In this document: positions 18,390 to 27,341 of the stretch, piece after piece
Position numbering within the stretch: position 1 is the first letter of the stretch
Layout of the letters: the number at the start of each line of letters is the position of its first letter
DNA from: Pacificimonas sp036351775
GTDB taxonomy: Bacteria; Pseudomonadota; Alphaproteobacteria; Sphingomonadales; Sphingomonadaceae
NCBI GenBank assembly: GCA_036351775.1
Contig: JAZBPX010000061.1
Location: 124,001 to 188,000, forward strand
Direction of reading: 5' to 3'
Length of the DNA: 64,000 bases
Notes under the pieces: generated by a model
The model's database searches: none
What the model saw: the letters and a program-made list of their open reading frames with translations, nothing else
What the model was told of the DNA's origin: nothing
Made by a program: the position numbers and the translations under genes

Positions 18390-19061
18390 TCAGTTGCGCA
18401 CAAGGACCGGGTAGGGGTCGACCGGTTCGGCCTGCCACCAGTTCTTTTCCGGGCCGAGGCGCTCGATGGCGAAGTGGAGGTGGGGGGTGCCGGGGTCGGC
18501 ATTGCCGCTGGTGCCGACATAGCCGATCACGTCGCCCTGCTGGACGGCGTCGCCCTCGCTGAGGCCCTCAGCCCGCGCATCGAGATGGGCGTAATAGTAG
18601 ACAAAGGTCTCGGTCGGATCGAACTGGTAAATGGTGATGCCGCCGCGTTCGGAATCGAAGAATTTTTCGAGGACGCCGTCCTCGACCGCCAGGACCGGCG
18701 TGCCCGTTGGCGCGGGAAGGTCGATGGCGCGGTGGGCGCGGCCGCCACGGTCCTCGTCAAACTGCGGCGTCAGGTCGTCAGGGTCGTAGCCCTCGACCGG
18801 CAGGATCAGGCGCTTTTCGGACAGGATGGAGGTGGCCTCGTCCATCGGCGGCGGGACCATCTCCTCCGGCAGCGGGACGGCGATCTCGCGCGGCGGCAGG
18901 CGCGGCGCAGGCGCTGGGTCGACGAGCGGCGACTGTTCCTCCAGGGCCACCTCGCTCGCGGCGACATCGTCCGGCTGCCGCTCATAGAGGTACAGCCAGC
19001 CGAGGCTGGTCAGAATCGCCGTCACGAGGGCGGTCGCAAGGATGGTGCCGAGAGTTCGCAT
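18390..19061 (-). CDS. M23 family metallopeptidase, membrane-anchored
   Basis: 223 residues from the chosen ATG (MRTLGTILATALV); an ATG nine codons earlier is also possible. A single N-terminal membrane segment (about 5-28) is followed by a Pro/Glu-rich linker and a LytM/M23 domain from about residue 95. The zinc ligands are intact: HRAIDLPAPTGTPVLAVEDG contains HxxxD, and HLHFAIE supplies HxH. It is therefore probably an active peptidoglycan endopeptidase facing the periplasm, unlike the EnvC homologue in this window. It is divergent from the radical SAM gene; the 145-bp gap holds both promoters. Confidence 0.88.
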   Translation of the reverse strand: MRTLGTILATALVTAILTSLGWLYLYERQPDDVAASEVALEEQSPLVDPAPAPRLPPREIAVPLPEEMVPPPMDEATSILSEKRLILPVEGYDPDDLTPQFDEDRGGRAHRAIDLPAPTGTPVLAVEDGVLEKFFDSERGGITIYQFDPTETFVYYYAHLDARAEGLSEGDAVQQGDVIGYVGTSGNADPGTPHLHFAIERLGPEKNWWQAEPVDPYPVLVRN

Positions 19062-19206
19062 AAGGATACTCTGTGCTGCCCGGTGCATTGGCGCAATAGA
19101 CAGCCCTGTTCGGGCGAGCGCCCTTCCGCCCCGCCGCCCCAGCAGCTAGTGTCGGTTTGGTCACGGTGCGTAACCGGATCGGCCGCCCCTGCGAAGTGGT
19201 ACAATC

Positions 19207-20130
19207 ATGGATGCGCCTGCCCCCTTTACCAATCCGCATGTCACGGCTGGCGGCGAGCCGCGCGCGTCGGTCGATTTCCGCGGGCTGGAGACGCTGTGGC
19301 TGAACACGGGCACGCTGTGCAACCTCGCCTGCGCGCACTGTTATATCGAGAGTTCGCCGACGAACGACCGGCTGGCCTATCTGACGCGCGCGGACGTGAC
19401 CGGGGCGCTGGCGCAGGCAAAGGCGAGCGGGCAGCCGCTGAGGGCCATCGGGATTACCGGCGGCGAGCCGTTCATGAACCCGGATATCGATGCGATCATG
19501 GCGGACTGTTTGACGGCGGGGCTGGAGCTCTTGATCCTCACTAATGCAATGACGCCGATGCGGCATCACCGGGACGCGCTGCTGGACCTGAACGCGCGCT
19601 ATCCCGGAGCGCTGACCCTGCGTGTCAGCCTCGATCACTTTGAGAGGGCGAAGCATGAGGAGGAGCGCGGACCGCGCAGTTTCGACCCCGCCATTGACGG
19701 GCTGAGCTGGCTGTCGGCGAATGGGTTTCGGATCGCGGTGGCCGGGCGAACGATGTGGGGCGATGACGAGGCGGAGATGCGCGCGGGTTACAGGGCGCTG
19801 TTCGCGCGCGCGGGCATTGCCATCGATGCGGACGATCCCGAGGCGCTGGTGCTGTTCCCGGAGATGGACGAGAGCGGTGCCACGCCGGAGATCACGACGG
19901 CCTGCTGGCAGATCCTCGACAAGGACCCGGCGAGCCTGATGTGCGCCAGCGAACGGATGCTGGTGCGGCGGCGGGGCGCAAAACGGGCGACCTACACGGC
20001 GTGCACGCTGCTGCCCTATGACCCTGAGTTCAATTACGGGCCGGAGATTGAGGGCGCATCGGAGCCCGTGACGCTGAACCACCCGCATTGTTCGCGTTTC
20101 TGCGTGCTGGGCGGCGGCAGCTGCGGCTGA
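19207..20130 (+). CDS. Radical SAM protein with C-terminal cysteine cluster
   Basis: 307 residues. The radical SAM [4Fe-4S] motif CNLACAHCYIES (CxxxCxxC) is near residue 38, followed by the SAM-binding GITGGEPFMNP. The C-terminal quarter carries further cysteines (LMCASE, YTACTLLP, HCSRFCVLGGGSCG), which resembles a SPASM-like site for an auxiliary Fe-S cluster. Proteins of this kind modify peptides or small molecules by radical chemistry. No precursor peptide or partner maturase is recognisable nearby. The gene is convergent, with only 5 bp between, with the unknown membrane-anchored protein at 20136. Substrate unknown. Confidence 0.85.
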   Translation: MDAPAPFTNPHVTAGGEPRASVDFRGLETLWLNTGTLCNLACAHCYIESSPTNDRLAYLTRADVTGALAQAKASGQPLRAIGITGGEPFMNPDIDAIMADCLTAGLELLILTNAMTPMRHHRDALLDLNARYPGALTLRVSLDHFERAKHEEERGPRSFDPAIDGLSWLSANGFRIAVAGRTMWGDDEAEMRAGYRALFARAGIAIDADDPEALVLFPEMDESGATPEITTACWQILDKDPASLMCASERMLVRRRGAKRATYTACTLLPYDPEFNYGPEIEGASEPVTLNHPHCSRFCVLGGGSCG

Positions 20131-20135
20131 CAGCG

Positions 20136-21446
20136 TCAGCGCAGCAGCGGCGCGTAGATCGGCAGGGCGTCAAGCGCGCGGTCGATGCGCTCCACAGCGG
20201 CTTCATATTGCGCCGAATCGAGGGCGCCGAAGCGGCGTTCGAACTCGGCCTCGCTCAGCCCCTCTTCCAGGCCGAGCGCCCTTGCCGGGAACAGGTCACC
20301 GGGCCGGGCGCGCGACAACCTTGCCTGCGTTTCTGCCGTCAGGTTGGGGTCGGCGAGTAGCTGGCCGAGGCGGAGGCCGGCCCGGTCGGCCGCGAGATCG
20401 ACGAAGGAAAAGCCGCTGCCGCCCGGAAGCGCGTCGCTGAGCTCCTTCATCTCGCCCAGCGCATCGCCGAGATCGGAATCGCGATTGGCGGAGAAAACCG
20501 CGCTGATGAGGAAATGCAGCGCCAGATCGCGGCGTCCGGCGACGGTCACGATGAACGGCTCCGGCAGGCAAAGCGGCGTGCGGCCCGCGCTGGCATCGAG
20601 GAAACGCAGAAAGGTCGGATCGTAAGAGGCCATCAGCATGGCGACCAGTCGGCCCGAGGATGCGCCGGGCGTCACGGTTTCGCTGCTGTCTGGAAAGGCC
20701 GCGCGGAACAGGCCCGCCATGGTGGCCGGGCGGCGGAACGAATCCTCAAAGCGCGTAAGCCGAAGGTATGACGCGCGGGCCGCATCGACGGCATCCTCCG
20801 GATAGCGGCCGATCAGGGCCTGCACCTGGCGGATCAGGGTGACCGGCATGTCGATGCGCGCGGTAACGAAATCGCCGCCGACCCTCAGCCCGGGAATGAC
20901 CGTGTCGAGCGTGGGGGCGGGACCGGGCTGGTCGCCCCAGACGAACCGGATGGCAAGGTCGGCGAACGCTTCTGTCAGGCCGGGCGATAGCTGCACCGTG
21001 CCGAGCTTCGCGGCTATTCGGCCCGGCTGTGTAAAGCTGTTGCCCTGACCGGAAAGGGTCGCGTTCAGCCAGGTGCGCTCCGCGATTTGGATGGCGGCGC
21101 GGGCGGTGGCGGTATGCGGAACCTGGTGGCGGCCATCCCTGACGCTGCCCTTCTCCGCCGGACCGGCCTCGATGCGGCCATCGACCGTCAGGCTAGGGTT
21201 GCTGAAACTGATGACGCGGGCAACGCCCGGCAGTTCCTCCGCACGGATGCCGATATAGCCCGCGCCGTTGTTGCGCATGGCCGCGAAGGCAAGGCGCGCG
21301 ACCGTGCGCCCGGTGCCGACATCGCGGGCACTGGGCACGCCGGGATCCTCCACCTGCGGCGCGCCGGAAACCAGCGCGGCACCGAGAAAGGTCGTTCCGG
21401 CGACGATGATGAGGAACAGGCGCGCGGCCCAGCGAAGTGCGGTCAC
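20136..21446 (-). CDS. Unknown membrane-anchored or secreted protein
   Basis: 436 residues, function not recognised. A hydrophobic N-terminal segment (about 8-28) suggests a signal peptide or anchor, so the rest should be periplasmic. The C-terminal third has a distinctive conserved-looking stretch: PFIVTVAGRRDLALHFLISAV, then LGDALGEMKELSDAL, GSGFSFVDLAADRAG and GLSEAEFERRFG. I believe I have seen similar stretches in uncharacterised proteobacterial proteins but can name no family. It is convergent with the radical SAM gene and lies 51 bp after folP on the same strand. Confidence 0.75.
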   Translation of the reverse strand: MTALRWAARLFLIIVAGTTFLGAALVSGAPQVEDPGVPSARDVGTGRTVARLAFAAMRNNGAGYIGIRAEELPGVARVISFSNPSLTVDGRIEAGPAEKGSVRDGRHQVPHTATARAAIQIAERTWLNATLSGQGNSFTQPGRIAAKLGTVQLSPGLTEAFADLAIRFVWGDQPGPAPTLDTVIPGLRVGGDFVTARIDMPVTLIRQVQALIGRYPEDAVDAARASYLRLTRFEDSFRRPATMAGLFRAAFPDSSETVTPGASSGRLVAMLMASYDPTFLRFLDASAGRTPLCLPEPFIVTVAGRRDLALHFLISAVFSANRDSDLGDALGEMKELSDALPGGSGFSFVDLAADRAGLRLGQLLADPNLTAETQARLSRARPGDLFPARALGLEEGLSEAEFERRFGALDSAQYEAAVERIDRALDALPIYAPLLR

Positions 21447-21497
21447 CCGGCCCTTGCTAGGGCGTGCCCACCGAAACGAGAAGCCCGAAAGCCCGCG

Positions 21498-22562
21498 CTA
21501 AACCGGGCTAAGCGCCGCATCGCGAAGGCCGCGCCAGACATGAACGGCCTGCACGCTCTCGGGGACGTCGTGGACGCGGAACAGCTGGACGCCCTGCGCG
21601 AGACCAGTGTGGAGCGCGGTTAGCGACCCGGCGAGGCGCCGGTCGGCGGCCGCCTCGTTCGACAGCGCGCCGATGAAGCGCTTGCGGCTGGCGCCAAGGA
21701 GGAGCGGAACGCCGAGGCCGTGGAACAGCGACAGGCCGTTCAAAAGCTGGAGGTTGTGTCGGACGCTCTTGCCGAAACCGATGCCGGGGTCGGCGATGAT
21801 GCGCTGGCGGTCGATGCCTGAGGCGACAGCGGCCTCGATGCGGCCTGACAGCCAGTCGTAGATGTCGAGAAGGACGTCGTCGTAGCGCGGCGCGTCCTGC
21901 ATCGTCTGCGGATCGCCCTGTGCGTGCATGAGGATGACCGGCGCGCCGGATTCAGCGACCGCGGCGCTGCTGCCATCGTCGAAGGTTAGCGCGCTCACAT
22001 CGTTGACGATATGCGCCCCGGCGGCGAGCGCGGCGCGCATGACCGCGCTTTTGCGCGTGTCGGCGGAGAGGAGGAGGCCGCGCGATTTCAGCGCCTTGAA
22101 GACGGGGACGACCCGTTCGATCTCGTCACCCTCCCAGACCGTGGCCGCGCCAGGACGAGTCGATTCGCCGCCGATGTCGATGATCGCCGCGCCCGCTGCG
22201 CTCATGTCGTAGGCGGCTTCGGCGGCAATGGCCGGATCGGTGTGCGTGCCGCCGTCGGAAAAGCTGTCTGGTGTGATGTTAAGGATGCCCATGATGGCGG
22301 GCTGGTCGAAGCGGAGGGTGCGCTCGCCGAGTGTCAGGGCCGGGCGCGGCTCGGTGACTCGCTGCCACTGGGCGGCGGTGTCCGGACTCGCAGCCAGAAC
22401 GTCGTCGATGGCGCTGACCGGCACGAGGCGCGCGGGTTCGTCGCGGGACAAGATTTCGACCATCCCGAACCAGCACAGGCCGCCGGCGAGGCGGGCGACC
22501 TGACCGTCGAAGCCGAAGGGCGCGTCGACGAAGCCGGTGGGGCGGAGATAGTGGGTCTGCAT
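21498..22562 (-). CDS. folP: Dihydropteroate synthase
   Basis: 354 residues, longer than the usual ~280 because of an N-terminal extension of about 75 residues that is not part of the TIM barrel. The enzyme joins p-aminobenzoate to the pterin diphosphate in folate synthesis and is the sulfonamide target. Motifs: GILNITPDSFSDGG, DIGGESTRPGA, HIVNDVSAL, VILMHAQGDPQTMQ, DPGIGFGKS and LLLGASRKRFIGAL. It starts 12 bp after the ccrM stop and is probably co-transcribed with it. Confidence 0.94.
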   Translation of the reverse strand: MQTHYLRPTGFVDAPFGFDGQVARLAGGLCWFGMVEILSRDEPARLVPVSAIDDVLAASPDTAAQWQRVTEPRPALTLGERTLRFDQPAIMGILNITPDSFSDGGTHTDPAIAAEAAYDMSAAGAAIIDIGGESTRPGAATVWEGDEIERVVPVFKALKSRGLLLSADTRKSAVMRAALAAGAHIVNDVSALTFDDGSSAAVAESGAPVILMHAQGDPQTMQDAPRYDDVLLDIYDWLSGRIEAAVASGIDRQRIIADPGIGFGKSVRHNLQLLNGLSLFHGLGVPLLLGASRKRFIGALSNEAAADRRLAGSLTALHTGLAQGVQLFRVHDVPESVQAVHVWRGLRDAALSPV

Positions 22563-22574
22563 CGGCGGGGCGGA

Positions 22575-23660
22575 TCAGTGCGCAGCCTGCCGGTCGCGGT
22601 AAAGCTGGCGGAGGGTATCGAGCGGCTGAAGCGCGCCGCCCTCCTCATGATGCCAGAAGGTCCAGCCGTTACAGCTGGGGGCGTTCTGGACGGCGGCGCC
22701 GATCTTGTGGATCGAGCCCGCCTCCTTGCCGTGAAGGATCGTGCCGTCAGCGCGGACGCGGGCCATGAAACGGCGGCGGGCGTCGTAGAGCGAGGTGCCG
22801 GGCTGGAGAAGGCCGGTTTCGAGAAGCGCGCCGAAGGGGACGCGCGGTTCGGCGCGGCGGCCGCGGCTGATCTCGAGCGCGTCGACCTCGACCTGGGCGG
22901 CGCGGGCGATGCGCTGTTCCGCGACCTCGATGTAAACCGGTTCGCGTTCGATGCCGATGAAGGCGCGGTTGAGGCGCTTCGCGACCGCGCCGGTCGTGCC
23001 GGACCCGAGGAACGGGTCAAGGACGGTGTCGCCGGGTTCAGAGCAGGCGAGGAGAACGCGGTATAGCAGCTCCTCCGGCTTCTGCGTCGGGTGCGCCTTC
23101 TTGCCGTTCCGCTTCTCGCGCTCGCCGCCAGTGCAGAGCGGGATCGACCAGTCGGAGCGCATCTGAAGCTCGTCGTTCAGCGCCTTCATGGCGTGGTAGT
23201 TGAAACGGTATTTCGCCTTCTCCGACTTCGCGCACCAGATGAGCGTTTCGTGAGCGTTGGTGAAGCGCGTGCCCTTGAAGTTTGGCATGGGGTTCGTCTT
23301 GCGCCAGATGACGTCGTTGAGGATCCAGTAGCCGAGGTCCTGAAGCGCGGTCCCGACGCGAAAAATGTTGTGATAACTGCCGATGACCCACAGGCTGCCA
23401 TCGTCTTTCAAGACCCGGCGCGCCTCGGTCAGCCAGGCGTGTGTGAAGCGGTCATAGACGGCGAAGCTGTCGAACTGGTCCCAGGCGTCGTCGACGGCGT
23501 CGACCGTGGAGCCCTCGGGCCGGAGCAGGTCGCCGTTCAGCTGGAGGTTGTAGGGCGGGTCGGCGAAAATCAGGTCGACCGACTTTTCCGGCAGCTTTGC
23601 CATTTCCGCCACACATTCGCCCTGGATCACCGTAATCGGTGCCGGTTTTGCCGCTGCCAT
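22575..23660 (-). CDS. ccrM: Cell-cycle DNA adenine methyltransferase CcrM (GANTC)
   Basis: 361 residues, near the Caulobacter CcrM length. It is a beta-class N6-adenine methyltransferase: the catalytic FADPPYNLQL comes first (about residue 32) and the SAM-binding DPFLGSGTTGAVAKRL later (about 240). The C-terminal ~85 residues (AGSIHKIGAAVQNAPSCNGW, TFWHHEE) are the extra DNA-recognition domain typical of CcrM. Expected product is GANTC methylation that times alphaproteobacterial cell-cycle transcription. I start at MAAAKPAPITVIQ, with GGGGA upstream; a TTG four codons earlier is possible. The neighbouring RNase HII gene is the common alphaproteobacterial arrangement. Confidence 0.95.
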   Translation of the reverse strand: MAAAKPAPITVIQGECVAEMAKLPEKSVDLIFADPPYNLQLNGDLLRPEGSTVDAVDDAWDQFDSFAVYDRFTHAWLTEARRVLKDDGSLWVIGSYHNIFRVGTALQDLGYWILNDVIWRKTNPMPNFKGTRFTNAHETLIWCAKSEKAKYRFNYHAMKALNDELQMRSDWSIPLCTGGEREKRNGKKAHPTQKPEELLYRVLLACSEPGDTVLDPFLGSGTTGAVAKRLNRAFIGIEREPVYIEVAEQRIARAAQVEVDALEISRGRRAEPRVPFGALLETGLLQPGTSLYDARRRFMARVRADGTILHGKEAGSIHKIGAAVQNAPSCNGWTFWHHEEGGALQPLDTLRQLYRDRQAAH

Positions 23661-23705
23661 GATCGTCCCCAATCCTGTAAGTGCAGACGAGGGTGCAGAG
23701 CGGCG

Positions 23706-23846
23706 GAATCGGGGTCAAGGAATATAGTGTTAAGAGTCATATTGTTGCGATGATTCGCTAAGTTTCAGTTCGAAGTCACGCACCATTTGTGGAGTCCCCG
23801 GCACGCCGCGAAACGCTAGGTCTTGTGTGTGTGGCGCAAAAGACTC
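23706..23846 (-). promoter_or_regulatory. Cluster of five GANTC sites upstream of ccrM
   Basis: GANTC sites lie at 23706-23710, 23734-23738, 23752-23756, 23792-23796 and 23842-23846, all inside the 197-bp gap between rnhB and ccrM. Random sequence would give about one per 256 bp, and fewer at high GC. In Caulobacter, methylation of such sites in the ccrM leader limits ccrM expression. A TTAA at 23731-like position (TTAAGAGTCAT) is a possible half-site for CtrA, but the second half is poor. Confidence 0.6.
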
Positions 23847-23857
23847 ACCAGCGGTGG

Positions 23858-24457
23858 TTAGAGCGCCAGCGCGGCCTGACGGCAGGGCGCGAAGCTCATC
23901 CGGTGCTGCGGGCTGGGGCCAAGACGTTCGAGCGCGCGCTTGTGGTCCGGCGTGGGATAGCCCTTGTTCTTCGCCCAGCCATAGCCGGGGTGCGCCGCGT
24001 CGAGGTCGGCCATCATCCGGTCGCGCGTGACCTTGGCAATGACAGACGCCGCAGCGATGGAGGCGGAGAGCCCATCGCCGCCGATCAGGCAGGCCGATGG
24101 CCGGTTCCATTTCGGCAGGCGATTGCCATCGACCAGGCAGAAAGCGGGCGGCGACAGCAGCGCCTCGACCGCCCGCGCCATGGCCAGCATTCGTGCCCAG
24201 AGAATGTTGATCTCGTCGATTTCCGCGGGCTGGACAATGCCGATGCCGATCGCCGCGCAGTCGTGAAGGGCATTGAAGAGGGTCTCGCGGCGAGTGAGCG
24301 AGAGCTTCTTTGAATCGTCGAGGCCGCTCGGCGCGGTCGCTGGGTCGAGGATCACTGCCGCCGCGACGACCGGCCCTGCGAGCGGCCCTGCCCCGGCCTC
24401 ATCCACTCCGGCGAGCGGCATCGGACGACCCTGTTCCAGCTTGAAATCGGCAGCCAT
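23858..24457 (-). CDS. rnhB: Ribonuclease HII
   Basis: 199 residues from the ATG with AGGAAAG upstream. The enzyme removes ribonucleotides from DNA and primers. The catalytic acidic residues are in place: GVDEAGAGPLAGPVVAAAV gives the first Asp-Glu pair, LVDGNRLP the third and ADLDAAHPGYG the fourth; NKGYPTPDH completes the family pattern. The motif normally reads GRG after DEA; here the Arg is Ala (GAG), which may weaken recognition of the ribonucleotide 2'-OH. Gene order rnhB-ccrM-folP on one strand. Confidence 0.92.
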   Translation of the reverse strand: MAADFKLEQGRPMPLAGVDEAGAGPLAGPVVAAAVILDPATAPSGLDDSKKLSLTRRETLFNALHDCAAIGIGIVQPAEIDEINILWARMLAMARAVEALLSPPAFCLVDGNRLPKWNRPSACLIGGDGLSASIAAASVIAKVTRDRMMADLDAAHPGYGWAKNKGYPTPDHKRALERLGPSPQHRMSFAPCRQAALAL

Positions 24458-24645
24458 TGAGAAGACTTTCCTACAATAGGTCACAGTGGGTCACACTCAT
24501 ATCGCGCGCGAACTCGCCGCCCGGACCTTCGCGAGCGCTGACGGGTGACCCTTTGGCCCACTGCCTTCGCAGGGGCAGGCGTGGGTCGAAGTATAGGCGT
24601 GCGGGGCGGGCCGGTAGCATGGTGCGGAGTGTCCGCGAACGGCTC

Positions 24646-25458
24646 CTATTCTTCAAGGTCCCGCGCGGCATGATGGCCGAGCGGGCCGCTGCCTGCGCCG
24701 AAGCCGGGTGCAGCCTTGATGGCGGCGCGGACGAAGGCGCGGGCGGTCTGGACAGCCTCGACCAGATCGAAGCCGCGTCCGAGTTCGGTGGCAATGGCGC
24801 TGGCCAGGGTGCAGCCTGTGCCGTGCGTGTGGCGAGTCTCGATGCGGGCGGCGGTGAACTGATGCTCCGTGCCATCCCGCTCGATCAGGATGTCGGTGAG
24901 GGTATCACCAGCCCGATGGCCGCCTTTCGCGAGGACGGCACAGTCATACTCGGCGGCGAGGGTGCGGGCGGCTTTGGCGGCGGCTTCCAGATTGTCGATT
25001 GGCTTGCCTGCGAGGACGGCGAGTTCCTCAAGATTGGGCGTCAGCAGCGCGGCGCGGGGGAAGAGCAGCGTACGGAGCGCCGTGAGCGTGTCGTCGGTCA
25101 CAAGGCGGGCACCGCTGGTGGCGACGAGTACAGGATCGACGACGAGAGGCGCTTCGGTGGACGCGAGGGCTTCGGCAATGGCGGCGACGTGATCCGGCGC
25201 GCCGATCATGCCGGTCTTGATCGCGTCCGCGCCGATGTCGGACAGGCAGGCATCGATCTGGGCCGTGACGCTTTCGGGCGGGAGGGAGTCGATGCGCGTG
25301 ACGCCGCGCGTGTTCTGCGCGGTGACGGCGGTGATGGCGGTCATGGCATAGCCGCCGAGCATGGTGACGGTCTTGATGTCCGCCTGGATGCCTGCCCCGC
25401 CGGAGGAGTCCGACCCGGCGATGATGAGGACGCGGGGGGGTGTTGTGGAGGTGGCCAT
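24646..25458 (-). CDS. thiD: Hydroxymethylpyrimidine/phosphomethylpyrimidine kinase
   Basis: 270 residues. ThiD phosphorylates HMP and HMP-phosphate for thiamine synthesis. The start at MATSTTPPRVLIIAGSDSSG gives the expected N-terminus; the longer frame reads into the palindromic repeat. Motifs: GSDSSGGAGIQADIKTVTMLGG, TAQNTRGV, DPVLVATSGARL, LTPNLEELAVL, and the anion-hole block THGTGCTLASAIA near the C-terminus. It is flanked by a 188-bp gap on the rnhB side and a 407-bp repeat-rich gap on the glmM side. Confidence 0.94.
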   Translation of the reverse strand: MATSTTPPRVLIIAGSDSSGGAGIQADIKTVTMLGGYAMTAITAVTAQNTRGVTRIDSLPPESVTAQIDACLSDIGADAIKTGMIGAPDHVAAIAEALASTEAPLVVDPVLVATSGARLVTDDTLTALRTLLFPRAALLTPNLEELAVLAGKPIDNLEAAAKAARTLAAEYDCAVLAKGGHRAGDTLTDILIERDGTEHQFTAARIETRHTHGTGCTLASAIATELGRGFDLVEAVQTARAFVRAAIKAAPGFGAGSGPLGHHAARDLEE

Positions 25459-25470
25459 CTTCTGCCCGTC

Positions 25471-25557
25471 ATAGTCATTCCAGCGGAAGCTGGAATCTTT
25501 TCTGCGGGGGGGCGGACAGGACGGAAGCAAGACCCCAGCCTTCGCCGGGATGATTAT
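25471..25557. repeat. REP-like paired palindrome
   Basis: Left hairpin ATTCCAGC-GGAA-GCTGGAAT at about 25477 and right hairpin CCCCAGC-CTTC-GCCGGGAT ending near 25552, with outer AGTCAT/ATGATT ends in inverted orientation. It is one of three palindromic blocks in the 407-bp gap (25459-25865) between thiD and glmM; that gap contains no convincing gene. The stems differ from other copies in sequence but keep the same layout. Confidence 0.75.
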
Positions 25558-25594
25558 GGAGTGAGGAGCGGGTTTGGGAACACCGTTAGCGGGT

Positions 25595-25677
25595 GACCCT
25601 TCGACAGGCTCAGGGTGAGCGGAGGTTTGTTGCGCGCCAAATCCGAAGCCCGCTCATGCTGAGCCTGTCGAAGCATC
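25595..25677. repeat. Second copy of the CTTCGACAGGCTCAG inverted repeat
   Basis: The arms at 25595-25621 and 25651-25677 are near-perfect reverse complements sharing CTTCGACAGGCTCAG and TGAGCG, 29 nt apart. It is the same family as 18238-18318. It lies in the middle of the thiD-glmM gap. Confidence 0.85.
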
Positions 25678-25750
25678 ACTCACGGGCGTTGGCGCAGCAA
25701 ACCGAGGCGGGCGATGGCGAAGCCGAGCCTGTCCCCGGAATGAGGCGCGG

Positions 25751-25822
25751 CTGGATCCCCGCGTTCGCGGGAATGACGGTGTGGAACGGTCGGGTCGCCT
25801 TCCACCCTAGCGGGAATGACGG
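25751..25822. repeat. REP-like hairpin plus degenerate half copy
   Basis: CTGGATCCCCGC-GTTC-GCGGGAATGACGGT at 25751-25780 is the right-hand unit of the REP-like family. A second CGGGAATGACGGT end follows at about 25810-25822. The matching left unit is missing or decayed. The rest of the gap up to glmM (25866) is G-rich and featureless. Confidence 0.7.
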
Positions 25823-25865
25823 TGGGGGTCGGCGCGGCGAGGGGGGCAGGCGGGCGCCCGCTTCG

Positions 25866-27200
<1,335 letters not shown>

Positions 27201-27341
27201 CGATTTGCCTGCCCGTCCCTGTCGCCAGAATAACCGCTGTCCCTTGCGGTCCAATAGTCTTGGCGTAAGGCAGGCGGCAAGCAGAAGTCGGGCGAAGGGC
27301 CGCCGAACAGGGCGGCCCGGTACGGGGATGGGGCCGAGGGC

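Noticed and set aside
23730..24110. 126-codon minus-strand frame in the rnhB-ccrM gap
   Set aside because: Mostly overlaps rnhB in another frame, and its translation is the shifted rnhB sequence; the gap is better explained as the ccrM control region.
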